This document shows, piece by piece, positions 1 through 7,361 of a stretch of DNA of 25,551 nt (the first letter of the stretch is position 1; the number at the start of each line of letters is the position of its first letter). Position numbers and translations under genes: made by a program. This DNA comes from JBKBMT01 sp046295655 (GTDB taxonomy: Bacteria; Pseudomonadota; Alphaproteobacteria; Rhodobacterales; Rhodobacteraceae). The notes below the pieces were generated by a model, which worked only from the letters and a program-made list of their open reading frames with translations, was not told where the DNA came from and made no database searches. The stretch covers positions 1-25,551 of the forward strand of contig JBKBMT010000041.1 in assembly GCA_046295655.1 (NCBI GenBank), in the 5' to 3' direction.

Positions 1-981
1 GATCGGATTGCCGGAGTAGGTATAGCCGTGGAACAGCTCGATCATGTGCTCCGGCCCGGTCATGAACGCATCGTAGATCTCGCCCGTGGTGATCACCGCC
101 CCCATCGGGATGACGCCGTTGGTCAGGCCCTTGGCGCAGGTGATCATGTCGGGCATGACCCCGAAATGCTGTGCCGCAAAGGGGCTGCCCAGCCGGCCGA
201 ATCCGGTGATCACTTCGTCGAAGATCAGAAGAATGCCGTGTTTCCGCGTGATTTCGCGAAGTCTTTCCAGATAGCCCTTGGGCGGCAGCAGCACCCCGGT
301 CGATCCGGCCATCGGTTCCACGATCACCGCGGCGATGGTCTCGGGCCCGTGCAGGGCGACGATCCGCTCCAGCTCGTCGGCCAGATGCGCGCCGTGCTCG
401 GGCTGGCCGCGGGTAAAGGCGTTCTGCGCCGGAAGATGGGTGTGAGGCAGATGGTCCACACCGGTCAGGAGACTGCCGAAGAACTTGCGGTTGTTGACGA
501 TCCCGCCGACCGAAATGCCGCCGAAGTTCACGCCGTGATAACCCCGCTCGCGCCCGATCAGCCGGGTCCGGGTGCCCTGCCCCTTCGCCCGCTGATAGGC
601 GATGGCGATCTTCAGCGCGGTATCGACCGCCTCCGACCCGGAGTTGGCATAGAACACATGCTCCATCCCCTCGGGCGCGATGTCGATGACCCGGTTGGCC
701 AGTTCGAAGGCCGCCGGATGGCCCATCTGGAAGGCCGGCGCATAGTCGAGCTCGGCCGCCTGCTTCTGGATCGCCGCGGTGATCCTGGGGCGGCAGTGGC
801 CTGCGTTGCAGCACCACAGCCCGGCGGTTCCGTCCAGCACCTGCCGGCCCTCGGCCGTGGTATAGTGCATGTCCCGCGCGCCCACGAACATGCGCGGCGC
901 CTTCTTGAACTGGCGGTTCGCGGTGAACGGCATCCAGAAGGCATCGAGGTCGTTCGGGGCCGGTTTGCGGTCAAGGGCCAT
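1..981 (-). CDS. omega-amino acid--pyruvate aminotransferase (class III), C-terminus cut off
   Basis: This gene encodes a PLP-dependent class III aminotransferase that moves the amino group of beta-alanine or a similar omega-amino acid to pyruvate. The 327 residues present, of about 440 usual, start with an ATG at 981; the reading frame runs off the window start. The text closely follows my recollection of Pseudomonas omega-APT: FWMPFTANRQF near residue 15, YANSGSEAVDTALK (111-124), GYHG (147-150), the cofactor aspartate in IFDEVITGFGR (253-263), and the Schiff-base lysine K284 in CAKGLTNG. A GYTYSGNP motif closes the visible part. It is transcribed away from a RutR-like regulator, which supports a role in beta-alanine disposal after pyrimidine breakdown. 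Family is certain; exact substrate is inferred from the close similarity. Confidence 0.9.
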   Translation of the reverse strand, partial: MALDRKPAPNDLDAFWMPFTANRQFKKAPRMFVGARDMHYTTAEGRQVLDGTAGLWCCNAGHCRPRITAAIQKQAAELDYAPAFQMGHPAAFELANRVIDIAPEGMEHVFYANSGSEAVDTALKIAIAYQRAKGQGTRTRLIGRERGYHGVNFGGISVGGIVNNRKFFGSLLTGVDHLPHTHLPAQNAFTRGQPEHGAHLADELERIVALHGPETIAAVIVEPMAGSTGVLLPPKGYLERLREITRKHGILLIFDEVITGFGRLGSPFAAQHFGVMPDMITCAKGLTNGVIPMGAVITTGEIYDAFMTGPEHMIELFHGYTYSGNPI

Positions 982-1024
982 GGGTTCGCTCCAGTCGCCC
1001 CTTTGACAGAGGCGCGTCAGAATT

Positions 1025-1038
1025 TTACCGTTCGGTCA
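1025..1038. promoter_or_regulatory. candidate TetR/RutR-type operator
   Basis: An inverted repeat, TTACCG TT CGGTCA, lies in the 142-bp gap between the aminotransferase start (981) and the TetR-family gene (1124). Four inner base pairs are perfect (ACCG/CGGT) and the outer T/A also pairs. It resembles the short dyads bound by RutR-type regulators. Assignment as the operator of the adjacent regulator is an inference from position and symmetry. Confidence 0.45.
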
Positions 1039-1123
1039 GCGACGCTGGCAGAAGCGGCGCCGGCAGTCAATCCATGCCACAGTCGCGCGTCGGGTGCGAG
1101 GGGGCATTGCCGGAGGGGGAAGC

Positions 1124-1747
1124 ATGAGCCGCAGACGCCCGCAGACGCGGATCCAGCAGCGCAATTCCGAGACCATCCTGGAGGCCGCGCTGGAGGTCTT
1201 TTCCCAGCAGGGGTTCCGCGGCGCGACGCTGGACCAGATCGCCGATGTGGCCGGCCTGTCGAAGCCGAACCTGCTTTACTACTTCGCATCCAAGGAGGCG
1301 ATCCACGAGGCGCTTCTCTCCGGCCTGCTCGATGTCTGGTTGCAGCCTCTGCGCGAAATCGCCGAAGGGGGCGAGCCGGTCGAGGAGATCCTGGCCTATG
1401 TGCGCCGCAAGCTGGCGATGAGCCGGGACATGCCCCGCGAAAGCCGACTGTTCGCCAACGAGATCCTGCAGGGCGCCCCGCGGATCGGCGCGGCGATCGG
1501 AACCGAGCTGAAGGATCTGGTGGACGACCGGGCCGCCCTGATCGCGCGCTGGATCGCCGACGGGCGGCTGGCGCCGGTCCACCCCAAGCACCTGATCTTC
1601 TCGATCTGGGCCCTCACCCAGCATTACGCCGATTTCGACGTGCAGGTGCGCGCCGTCCTCGGGCCCGAGGAGCCCGACCCGTTCCCGGCCGCCGAACGAC
1701 ACCTCGAAACCCTGTTCCGGCGTCTCCTGAGTCCGGCCGCGGTCTAG
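1124..1747 (+). CDS. rutR: TetR-family transcriptional regulator, RutR-like
   Basis: A DNA-binding regulator of 207 residues, expected to sense uracil/thymine or a related ligand and control pyrimidine or beta-alanine catabolism. The N-terminal helix-turn-helix spans about residues 15-62, with SETILEAALEVFSQQGF, TLDQIADVAGLSKPNLLYYF and SKEAI. The rest matches the RutR-type C-terminal domain, with ESRLFANEIL, GAP, DDRAALIARWI, HPKHLIFSIWALTQHYADF in the same order as E. coli RutR as I recall it. An upstream in-frame GTG at 1094 exists, but the ATG at 1124 has a GGAGGGG ribosome site 5 bases before it. The gene is divergent from the aminotransferase and its stop codon overlaps that of the convergent acetyltransferase gene. 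Family is sure; orthology to RutR is likely, not proven. Confidence 0.82.
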   Translation: MSRRRPQTRIQQRNSETILEAALEVFSQQGFRGATLDQIADVAGLSKPNLLYYFASKEAIHEALLSGLLDVWLQPLREIAEGGEPVEEILAYVRRKLAMSRDMPRESRLFANEILQGAPRIGAAIGTELKDLVDDRAALIARWIADGRLAPVHPKHLIFSIWALTQHYADFDVQVRAVLGPEEPDPFPAAERHLETLFRRLLSPAAV

Positions 1748-2328
1748 CCGGCCTCGGTGCGTCCGCGCCGGTCGTGGCGCAGTTCGGCATAGAGCCCATG
1801 GTTGCGCCCGCGCCCGGCGATCTGCAGATACGCCTGAGCAACGCCTTCGTATTTGAACCCCGACCGTTCCAGCAACCCGCGCGAGGCTGCGTTCTCGGGC
1901 AGGCAGGCAGCCTCGATCCGGCTCAGATCCAGCGCGGTGAAGGCATGGGCGACCACCGCCTCCAGCGCCTCGCGCATGTAGCCCTGGCGCGCGAAGGGCG
2001 CGCCGATCCAGTATCCGACCGAGGCAGCCTGGGCCGGACCGCGGCGGATGTTGTCAAGCGTGATCGCGCCGAGCAGCACGTTGTCGTCGCGCCGGACCAG
2101 GAACAGCGCCAGGGCGCTGCCGGCGGCCTCGGCCCGCGCCGCCCAACCGACCCGGGTGGTGAAGGACCGACGCGACAGGTGATCCTCGGCCCAGGCCGGC
2201 TCCCATGGTTTCAGGAAGGCGGCGCTCTGTTCGCGCAGCGCGACCCAGGGCCGGAAGTCACCGTGTCGTGGCAGCCGCAGAACCATCCGGGCTGTCTCGA
2301 TGGTCACGCGGCGCCGGATCGGCCACAT
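1744..2328 (-). CDS. GNAT-family N-acetyltransferase (RimJ/RimL type)
   Basis: A 194-residue acetyltransferase of the GNAT fold, closest in style to RimJ/RimL enzymes that acetylate protein N-termini; the substrate cannot be read from sequence. Visible motifs are ETARMVLRLP near the N-terminus, LLGAITLDNIRRG (beta4), the acetyl-CoA loop region GYWIGAPFARQGYMREAL, and the C-terminal ENAASRGLLERSGFKYEG typical of RimJ/RimL. I chose the ATG at 2328 because it overlaps the stop of the upstream M16 peptidase gene as TGATG, a usual translational coupling; a longer start at 2364 would run 37 bases into that gene. It is the last gene of the surf1-thrC-M16 run. Its TAG stop shares the palindrome CTAG with the TAG of the convergent regulator gene. 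Confidence 0.85.
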   Translation of the reverse strand: MWPIRRRVTIETARMVLRLPRHGDFRPWVALREQSAAFLKPWEPAWAEDHLSRRSFTTRVGWAARAEAAGSALALFLVRRDDNVLLGAITLDNIRRGPAQAASVGYWIGAPFARQGYMREALEAVVAHAFTALDLSRIEAACLPENAASRGLLERSGFKYEGVAQAYLQIAGRGRNHGLYAELRHDRRGRTEAG

Positions 2329-3587
2329 CAGGCGGCAAGCCTTTCGCGGATCTCGTGCAGCCATGGCGCACGGTCGACCGGACCGTAAAGCGCCAGCGCC
2401 ACGCGCGCCCGCCGCGCCAGCCGGGCGCCGAAGTCGCGCGCAGCCTCCACCGTCACCGCGTCGATCAGGGCGACCGTCTCTTCGGGCGGGGGCACCCTGC
2501 CCCAGATCGCCAGGAGTCGCGCCATCCGCTCAGCCCGCCCGGTCGGGCTTTCGAGGCCCATCAGCAACCCGGCCCGCAACTGGGCCTTGGCGCGCGCGAC
2601 CTCCGCCGCCCCCAGATCGTCGGCCGCCCGGCGCAATTCGGTCACGGTCAGCTCCACCAGCTCCGGCACTTCCTCGGCCCCGGTGCCGGCATAGAGCGTG
2701 ATCGTGCCACAATCCTCGTGCGCCGAACCCTGGGTGAAGATCGAATAGCACAGGCCCCGTTCCTCGCGGATCTTCTGGAACAGGCGCGAGGACATGCCGC
2801 CGCCCATCGCCTGCGACCAGACCTGCGCGACATGAAGCTGCGGATCGCGCCAGGCCGGCGCATCGAAGGCCAGCGCCAGATGCACCTGTTCGAGATCGCG
2901 CATCTCGCGCCGCTCTCCGGTGTGGAACCGCGCGGGTTCCAGCGGGCCCGGGGGCCGCTGGGCAAGGTCTCCGAATGCGGCCTGCACCTGCGCCACCACC
3001 GCGTCGTGATCGACGGCACCGGCGGCAGAAACGATCATCCGGTCGGGGCCGTAGTGATCCGCGACGAAGCCTGCCAGATCGGCCCGCGCGAAACGGGCCA
3101 CCCGGTCGGACAGTCCGAGGATCGACCGGCCCATCGGCTGGTCGGGGAACGCGGCCTCCTGCAGCCAGTCGAAGATCACGTCGTCGGGCGTGTCCAGGGC
3201 CTGGCCGATCTCCTGCAGGATCACCCCGCGCTCCACCTCGATCTCGCGCGGATCGAAGGCCGGGTGCAGCACGATGTCGGACAGGATGTCGAGCGCCAGC
3301 CCGACGTCGGCCTTCAGGACCCGGGCGTAATAGGCGGTGGTTTCCCGTGCGGTGTAGGCGTTGATGTAGCCGCCCACATCCTCGATCTCCTCGGCGATGC
3401 GCAGCGCGCTGCGGGTCGCGGTCCCCTTGAAGGCCATGTGTTCGAGGAAATGCGCGATGCCGTTCTGTTCGGCACGCTCGTGACGGCCGCCGGCGCCGAT
3501 CCAGATGCCGACGGTGGCCGATTCGAGGCCGGGCATCGATTCGGTCACGATCCGAAGCCCGTTCGGCAGGGTGGTCAGCCGGATCAT
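2328..3587 (-). CDS. M16-family zinc peptidase (processing-peptidase-like)
   Basis: A 419-residue M16B metallopeptidase related to mitochondrial processing peptidase beta and bacterial PqqL/YmxG-like proteins. The inverted zinc motif HFLEH is at residues 46-50 and the third ligand glutamate is E126 in GVILQEIGQ, exactly the spacing the family needs, so the active site is complete. The C-terminal half has the family's MGGGMSSRLFQKIREERGLCYSI stretch (substrate-contacting R/Y motif). The start ATG at 3587 overlaps the thrC stop as ATGA; an upstream in-frame start at 3833 would lie deep within thrC and is rejected. No signal peptide is seen, so it is probably cytoplasmic. The pair thrC-M16 is, to my knowledge, a common neighbourhood in Rhodobacterales; the target peptide is unknown. 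Confidence 0.93.
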   Translation of the reverse strand: MIRLTTLPNGLRIVTESMPGLESATVGIWIGAGGRHERAEQNGIAHFLEHMAFKGTATRSALRIAEEIEDVGGYINAYTARETTAYYARVLKADVGLALDILSDIVLHPAFDPREIEVERGVILQEIGQALDTPDDVIFDWLQEAAFPDQPMGRSILGLSDRVARFARADLAGFVADHYGPDRMIVSAAGAVDHDAVVAQVQAAFGDLAQRPPGPLEPARFHTGERREMRDLEQVHLALAFDAPAWRDPQLHVAQVWSQAMGGGMSSRLFQKIREERGLCYSIFTQGSAHEDCGTITLYAGTGAEEVPELVELTVTELRRAADDLGAAEVARAKAQLRAGLLMGLESPTGRAERMARLLAIWGRVPPPEETVALIDAVTVEAARDFGARLARRARVALALYGPVDRAPWLHEIRERLAA

Positions 3588-4984
3588 GCCGCCGCACGCT
3601 CCGTCCGTTCGAGGATCAGTGCCTCGATCGCCGCAAGATCGTCGGGAACGCGCGTCACCCGTTCGGGCCGGTCGCAAAGATCGGCCATGCGGGCCGGAAG
3701 CGCCGGGCGGACGCCGGTTGCCGCCTCGACGGCGTCGGGAAACTTGGCCGGATGGGCGGTGGCCAGCGTCACCATGGGATTGTCGCCCAGATGCAGCTCG
3801 GCCACATGCACGCCCACCGCGGTGTGGGGGCACAGAAGCTCGCCCGTGTCGCGGTGGATGCGGGCGATGGTCGCGCGGGTCTCGTCCTCGGAGGCGCGGC
3901 CCGAGGCGAACCAGCCGCGCAGCCGGTCAAGCGCCGGCGGGGGAATGTCGAAGCTTCCCGCCTGGCGCAGCGCATCCATCAGTCCGGCGACCCGCGCACC
4001 GTCGCCGTCCAGCGCCCAGAAGAGCGCACGCTCGAAGTTCGACGACACCTGGATGTCCATCGAGGGCGAGATCGACGGCCGCACCGGATCGGTCGCATAG
4101 CGGCCGGTGGTCAGCGTCCGGTGCAGGATGTCGTTCTGGTTGGTGGCGATCACCAGCCGCCCCACGGGAAGACCCATGCGGCGCGCGATCAGCCCCGCGA
4201 GGATGTCGCCGAAATTGCCCGTCGGCACCGTGAAATCCACCGTGCGGTGTGGGGCGCCGAGGGCGGTGGCAGCGTGAAAGTAGTAGACCACCTGCGCCAG
4301 CACCCGCGCCCAGTTGATCGAGTTGACGCCCGCCAGCCCGACCCGGTCACGAAAGTCGAAGTGATTGAACATGTCCTTGACCCGCGCCTGCGCGGCATCG
4401 AAATCGCCCTCGATCGCCAGCGCATGGACATTGGCCTCGGCAGGGGTCGTCATCTGGCGGCGCTGCACCTCCGAGACGCGGCCGTGGGGAAAGAGGATGA
4501 ACACGTCAACATTCTCGAGGCCGCGGAATGCCTCGATCGCGGCCGAACCGGTATCGCCCGAGGTCGCGCCGACGATCGTGATGCGGGCGCCGGTCCGTGC
4601 CAGCGCGGCCTGCATCATCCGGCCGAGCAGCTGCATGGCGAAGTCCTTGAAGGCCAGCGTCGGGCCGTGGAACAGCTCCATCAGGAAATGGTTCGGTCCG
4701 AGCTGTTTCAGCGGCGCGCGGGCCGGATGTCCGAAACCGGCATAGGCATCGGCAAGCAGCCCGCGGAACGCGTCGTCGTCGAAGAACCCGCCGAGAAAGG
4801 GGCGCATCACGGCGAAGGCGATCTGTTCGTAGGGGCGGCCGGCCAGCGCGCCGATGGTCTCGGGCGTCATCTGGGGAACCGTCTCGGGCAGGTAGAGGCC
4901 ACCGTCGCGGGCCAGTCCCGTCATCATCGCCTCGCCGAAGCCCAGCCGCGGTGCGGTGCCGCGGGTCGAGACATAGTGCATCAT
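3584..4984 (-). CDS. thrC: threonine synthase
   Basis: ThrC converts O-phosphohomoserine to threonine with PLP, the last step of threonine synthesis, in the cytoplasm. The 466 residues are full family length for the longer (type II, yeast/proteobacterial) form. The N-terminus reads YVSTRG, then FGEAMMTGLARDGGLYLPE, and the PLP lysine is K113 in PTLAFKDFA. The phosphate-binding GATSGDTGSAA and the late TVPTGNFGDILAG motif are both intact. Two ATGs are adjacent at 4984 and 4981; the first is given, preceded by GAGGA. It starts 7 bases after the surf1 stop and overlaps the M16 peptidase start by 4 bases, so the three genes are probably co-transcribed. Confidence 0.97.
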   Translation of the reverse strand: MMHYVSTRGTAPRLGFGEAMMTGLARDGGLYLPETVPQMTPETIGALAGRPYEQIAFAVMRPFLGGFFDDDAFRGLLADAYAGFGHPARAPLKQLGPNHFLMELFHGPTLAFKDFAMQLLGRMMQAALARTGARITIVGATSGDTGSAAIEAFRGLENVDVFILFPHGRVSEVQRRQMTTPAEANVHALAIEGDFDAAQARVKDMFNHFDFRDRVGLAGVNSINWARVLAQVVYYFHAATALGAPHRTVDFTVPTGNFGDILAGLIARRMGLPVGRLVIATNQNDILHRTLTTGRYATDPVRPSISPSMDIQVSSNFERALFWALDGDGARVAGLMDALRQAGSFDIPPPALDRLRGWFASGRASEDETRATIARIHRDTGELLCPHTAVGVHVAELHLGDNPMVTLATAHPAKFPDAVEAATGVRPALPARMADLCDRPERVTRVPDDLAAIEALILERTERAAA

Positions 4985-4991
4985 GCCGTCC

Positions 4992-5675
4992 TCATGGCTG
5001 TCGCTGCCGGATACGCCAAAGCAGAAGCCCTGTCATCCCCGCCCAGGCGGCGGCCAGCAGGAACCAGGTGACGGCATATTGCAGATGGTCGTTCGGGATG
5101 CGCGCCGTGTCCACCGGCAGGGGCGTGACCAGCGGGTCATCGGGCTCGGCGGCGGCGACGACCACCATCACCGGTTCGGTGCCCAGCGCGCGCGCCATCG
5201 TCGCCACGTCCCGCGCGAACCAGATGCCGCGCGCCGGATCGGGCGGCGGCGTGAAGCGGTCGGTCTCGTCGGGCCAGTAGAGATTGCCGCGCAGCCGCAG
5301 CAACCCCTCGGGCGCGACGTAGCCGGCAAGCCGCGCCTCCGGCAGGAAACCCCGGTCGAGAAGGAGTCGTCGGCCCGTCTCGGTCTCGAAGGCCGCGATC
5401 AGGCGGTATCCCGGTCCCTGCCCCTTGCGGCTGGTCAGCACCGGCAGCGCCTGTCCCGTGAGCCGCCCCGACAGCGCGACCGGAAGATAGCGGTGTTGCC
5501 CGGCGGTCGGGGCATCGGGCAGCGGCACGGTCGGGCCGGCGATGACCGCCTCGATCTCGCGCAGGATGCCGGTCTTCCATTCCAGCCGCTGAAGCTGCCA
5601 GAAGCCCAGCGCCAGCAGGATCGCAAGCCCGCCGAAGCCGAGGACCATCGGAAAGATCAGGCGGCGGGCGGGCAT
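4992..5675 (-). CDS. surf1: SURF1-family cytochrome oxidase biogenesis protein
   Basis: A 227-residue inner-membrane protein of the SURF1/Shy1 family, which helps heme a insertion into subunit I of aa3-type cytochrome oxidase. It has the family topology: one transmembrane helix at about residues 6-26 ending in GFWQLQRLEWK (the signature), a periplasmic domain with RLLLDRGFLP and YWPDE, and a second helix near residues 198-220 (YAVTWFLLAAAWAGMTGLLLW). It lies downstream of ctaE but is separated from it by an intrinsic terminator at 5708-5731, so it may depend partly on read-through or on its own promoter. It is followed closely by thrC. Confidence 0.93.
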   Translation of the reverse strand: MPARRLIFPMVLGFGGLAILLALGFWQLQRLEWKTGILREIEAVIAGPTVPLPDAPTAGQHRYLPVALSGRLTGQALPVLTSRKGQGPGYRLIAAFETETGRRLLLDRGFLPEARLAGYVAPEGLLRLRGNLYWPDETDRFTPPPDPARGIWFARDVATMARALGTEPVMVVVAAAEPDDPLVTPLPVDTARIPNDHLQYAVTWFLLAAAWAGMTGLLLWRIRQRQP

Positions 5676-5707
5676 CGGCAGGCGGCTCCGGTCGAAGTGC
5701 GGGACGG

Positions 5708-5731
5708 AAAACGCGGGCCTTTCGGCCCGCG
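5708..5731 (-). terminator. intrinsic terminator between ctaE and surf1
   Basis: On the minus strand an 8-bp perfect GC stem (CGCGGGCC/GGCCCGCG) closes a GAAA tetraloop and is followed by TTTT. It lies 39 bases after the ctaE stop and 33 bases before the surf1 start. A further outer pairing, GGACGG with CCGTCC, extends the structure to about 5702-5742. The T-tract is short, so termination is probably partial. Confidence 0.75.
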
Positions 5732-5769
5732 CGCATCCGTCCTGCGGGGCGCGGCGCCCCGGAACGGGA

Positions 5770-6576
5770 TCAGCGACCCCAGACGTAGATCGCGGCGAAG
5801 AGGAACAGCCAGACCACGTCGACGAAATGCCAGTACCAGGCCGCGGCCTCGAAGCCCACGTGCTTCTCGGGGGTGAAATGGCCCTTCAGCGCGCGGATCA
5901 GGCAGACGGTCAGGAAGATCGTCCCGATGATGACGTGCAACCCGTGAAAGCCCGTGGCCATGAAGAAGTTGGCACCGTAGATGTTGCCGGCAAAGCCGAA
6001 GCCTGCGTGGGTGTATTCGTAGGCCTGGAGAAGCGTGAACAGCACGCCGAGGACGATCGCGAGGATCAGCCCGTTGACCAGATCCTTGCGGTTGTTCTCG
6101 TGCACCAGGGCGTGGTGCGCCCAGGTCGCCGCTGCGCCCGAGCACAGCAGGATCAGCGTGTTGATCAGCGGCAGATGCCAGGGATCGAACACCTCGACCC
6201 CGGCCGGCGGCCAGGCGCCGTCCACCAGCGGGGAGAGCCCGTCGGGATGCATCGGATAGAGCGCGTGCTTGAAGAAGCTCCAGAACCATGCCGCGAAGAA
6301 CATCACCTCGGACATGATGAACAGGATGAAGCCGTAGCGCAGACCCAGCCGCACGACCGGCGTGTGGTCGCCCGCGTGGCTTTCGCGCACGACATCCGCC
6401 CACCATGCGAAGGCGACGTAGCACACTGCCACGAAGCCGATCAGGAACATCCACGGCCCGCTGTCGTTCATCCACAGCACGGCGCCGAACAGCATGACGA
6501 AGGCACCGACCGCCCCGAGGAACGGCCAGATCGAGGGTGGCAGGATGTGGTAGTCGTGGTTCTTGGCGTGCGCCAT
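5770..6576 (-). CDS. ctaE: cytochrome c oxidase subunit III
   Basis: Subunit III of the aa3-type cytochrome c oxidase, an integral membrane protein of 268 residues with seven predicted helices. Family motifs are clear: HDYHILPPSIWP at the N-terminus, MSEVMFFAAWFWSFFKHAL (helix III), NTLILLCSGAAATWAHHAL, and the C-terminal FFMATGFHGLHVIIGTIFL plus WYWHFVDVVWLFLFAAIYVWG. The conserved glutamate of SEVMFF and the histidines of GFHGLHV are present. The ATG at 6576 is preceded by GAGGG. It follows ctaG after a 17-base gap and is the last gene before an intrinsic terminator. The subunit I gene ctaD is not in this window. Confidence 0.98.
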   Translation of the reverse strand: MAHAKNHDYHILPPSIWPFLGAVGAFVMLFGAVLWMNDSGPWMFLIGFVAVCYVAFAWWADVVRESHAGDHTPVVRLGLRYGFILFIMSEVMFFAAWFWSFFKHALYPMHPDGLSPLVDGAWPPAGVEVFDPWHLPLINTLILLCSGAAATWAHHALVHENNRKDLVNGLILAIVLGVLFTLLQAYEYTHAGFGFAGNIYGANFFMATGFHGLHVIIGTIFLTVCLIRALKGHFTPEKHVGFEAAAWYWHFVDVVWLFLFAAIYVWGR

Positions 6577-6593
6577 TTCGGTTCCCTCGGTTC

Positions 6594-7175
6594 TCAGTTG
6601 GCGTCGATGTCCCGCCGCTGCGGCTCTGCGGCGGCGTGGTCGGCGGGCAGCGGTGTGGTGTGAAAGGTATAGGACAGGGTGATCTGCTTCACGAACCGCC
6701 CCTCGCGGTCGCGCAACAGGTCGGGATCGACGTAGAAGGTGACCGGCATCTGCACCCGCTCGCCCGGTTCAAGCACCTGCATCTCGAAGCAGAAGCAGTC
6801 GATCTTGGTGAAATAGCCGCCGGCGGCATAGGGCGTCACATTGTAGCTTGCGGTGCCCGCGACCGGGCGCGAGGTCGGGTTGTGCGCCTCGTAGAACGCC
6901 AGGCCCACCTCGCCCAGCCGCACCTCCATCTCGCGCTGGAGCGGGCGGAATTCCCACGGCATGCCGCGTTCGAGACTGGCGTCGAAACGGATGCGGATCG
7001 TCTGGTCCAGCACCTGATCGGGGGCGCGCGACGCGGTCGCCGTGGTGCCGCCGAAACCGGTGACGCGGCAGAACCAGTCGTAGAACGGCACGGCTGCGAA
7101 CGACAGGCCGGCCATGAAGGCCGCAACACCGACCAGCTGCGCGGCGGTCCGGATGCGCGGATCAAGCGACATCAT
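6594..7175 (-). CDS. ctaG: cytochrome c oxidase assembly protein CtaG (Cox11)
   Basis: CtaG/Cox11 delivers copper to the CuB site of subunit I. The 193-residue protein has one N-terminal membrane helix (about residues 10-29), followed by VPFYDWFCRVTGFGGTT with conserved C36, and a periplasmic immunoglobulin-like domain. The copper-binding CFCF motif is at residues 127-130 within YFTKIDCFCFEMQ, and the domain ends in QITLSYTF. The start is one of two consecutive ATGs (7175 or 7172); the first overlaps the stop of the preceding small gene as ATGA. It sits inside the cta operon just before ctaE, the usual order in Rhodobacter and Paracoccus. Confidence 0.97.
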   Translation of the reverse strand: MMSLDPRIRTAAQLVGVAAFMAGLSFAAVPFYDWFCRVTGFGGTTATASRAPDQVLDQTIRIRFDASLERGMPWEFRPLQREMEVRLGEVGLAFYEAHNPTSRPVAGTASYNVTPYAAGGYFTKIDCFCFEMQVLEPGERVQMPVTFYVDPDLLRDREGRFVKQITLSYTFHTTPLPADHAAAEPQRRDIDAN

Positions 7176-7360
7176 TCGGCCTCCTGCGGGATCAGGATGG
7201 GGCGCGGGACATGGTCGAAGGCCTGGAACGGCTGCCCGGTCGAGATCTTGACCACCGTCAGGCCGAACACGACGGCGCAGAAGGCCAGCAGGACGATCCC
7301 GACGCCGACATTGCGGCCAAGCCGCCGGCGGTGCAGTTCGTGATCGGGGCGAAACGTCAT
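7172..7360 (-). CDS. small single-helix membrane protein in the cta operon
   Basis: A 62-residue protein with a basic N-terminus (HRRRLGRN), one membrane helix at about residues 17-37 (VGVGIVLLAFCAVVFGLTVVK), and a short proline-rich tail ending IPQEAE. The ATG at 7360 is preceded by GGAGG and begins 1 base after the ctaB stop; its own stop overlaps the ctaG start by 4 bases. This packing shows a real translated gene. It occupies the position of the CoxF-type small proteins found between ctaB and ctaG in other alphaproteobacteria. A role in oxidase assembly is inferred from location only; I do not recognise a domain. Confidence 0.8.
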   Translation of the reverse strand: MTFRPDHELHRRRLGRNVGVGIVLLAFCAVVFGLTVVKISTGQPFQAFDHVPRPILIPQEAE

Positions 7361-7361
7361 C

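Noticed and set aside
28..2388. Long open frame of 786 codons on the plus strand opposite the aminotransferase, regulator and acetyltransferase genes
   Set aside because: It crosses three recognised genes in other frames, has no family character and a strongly Arg/Pro/Gly-biased composition. High GC content creates such shadow frames.
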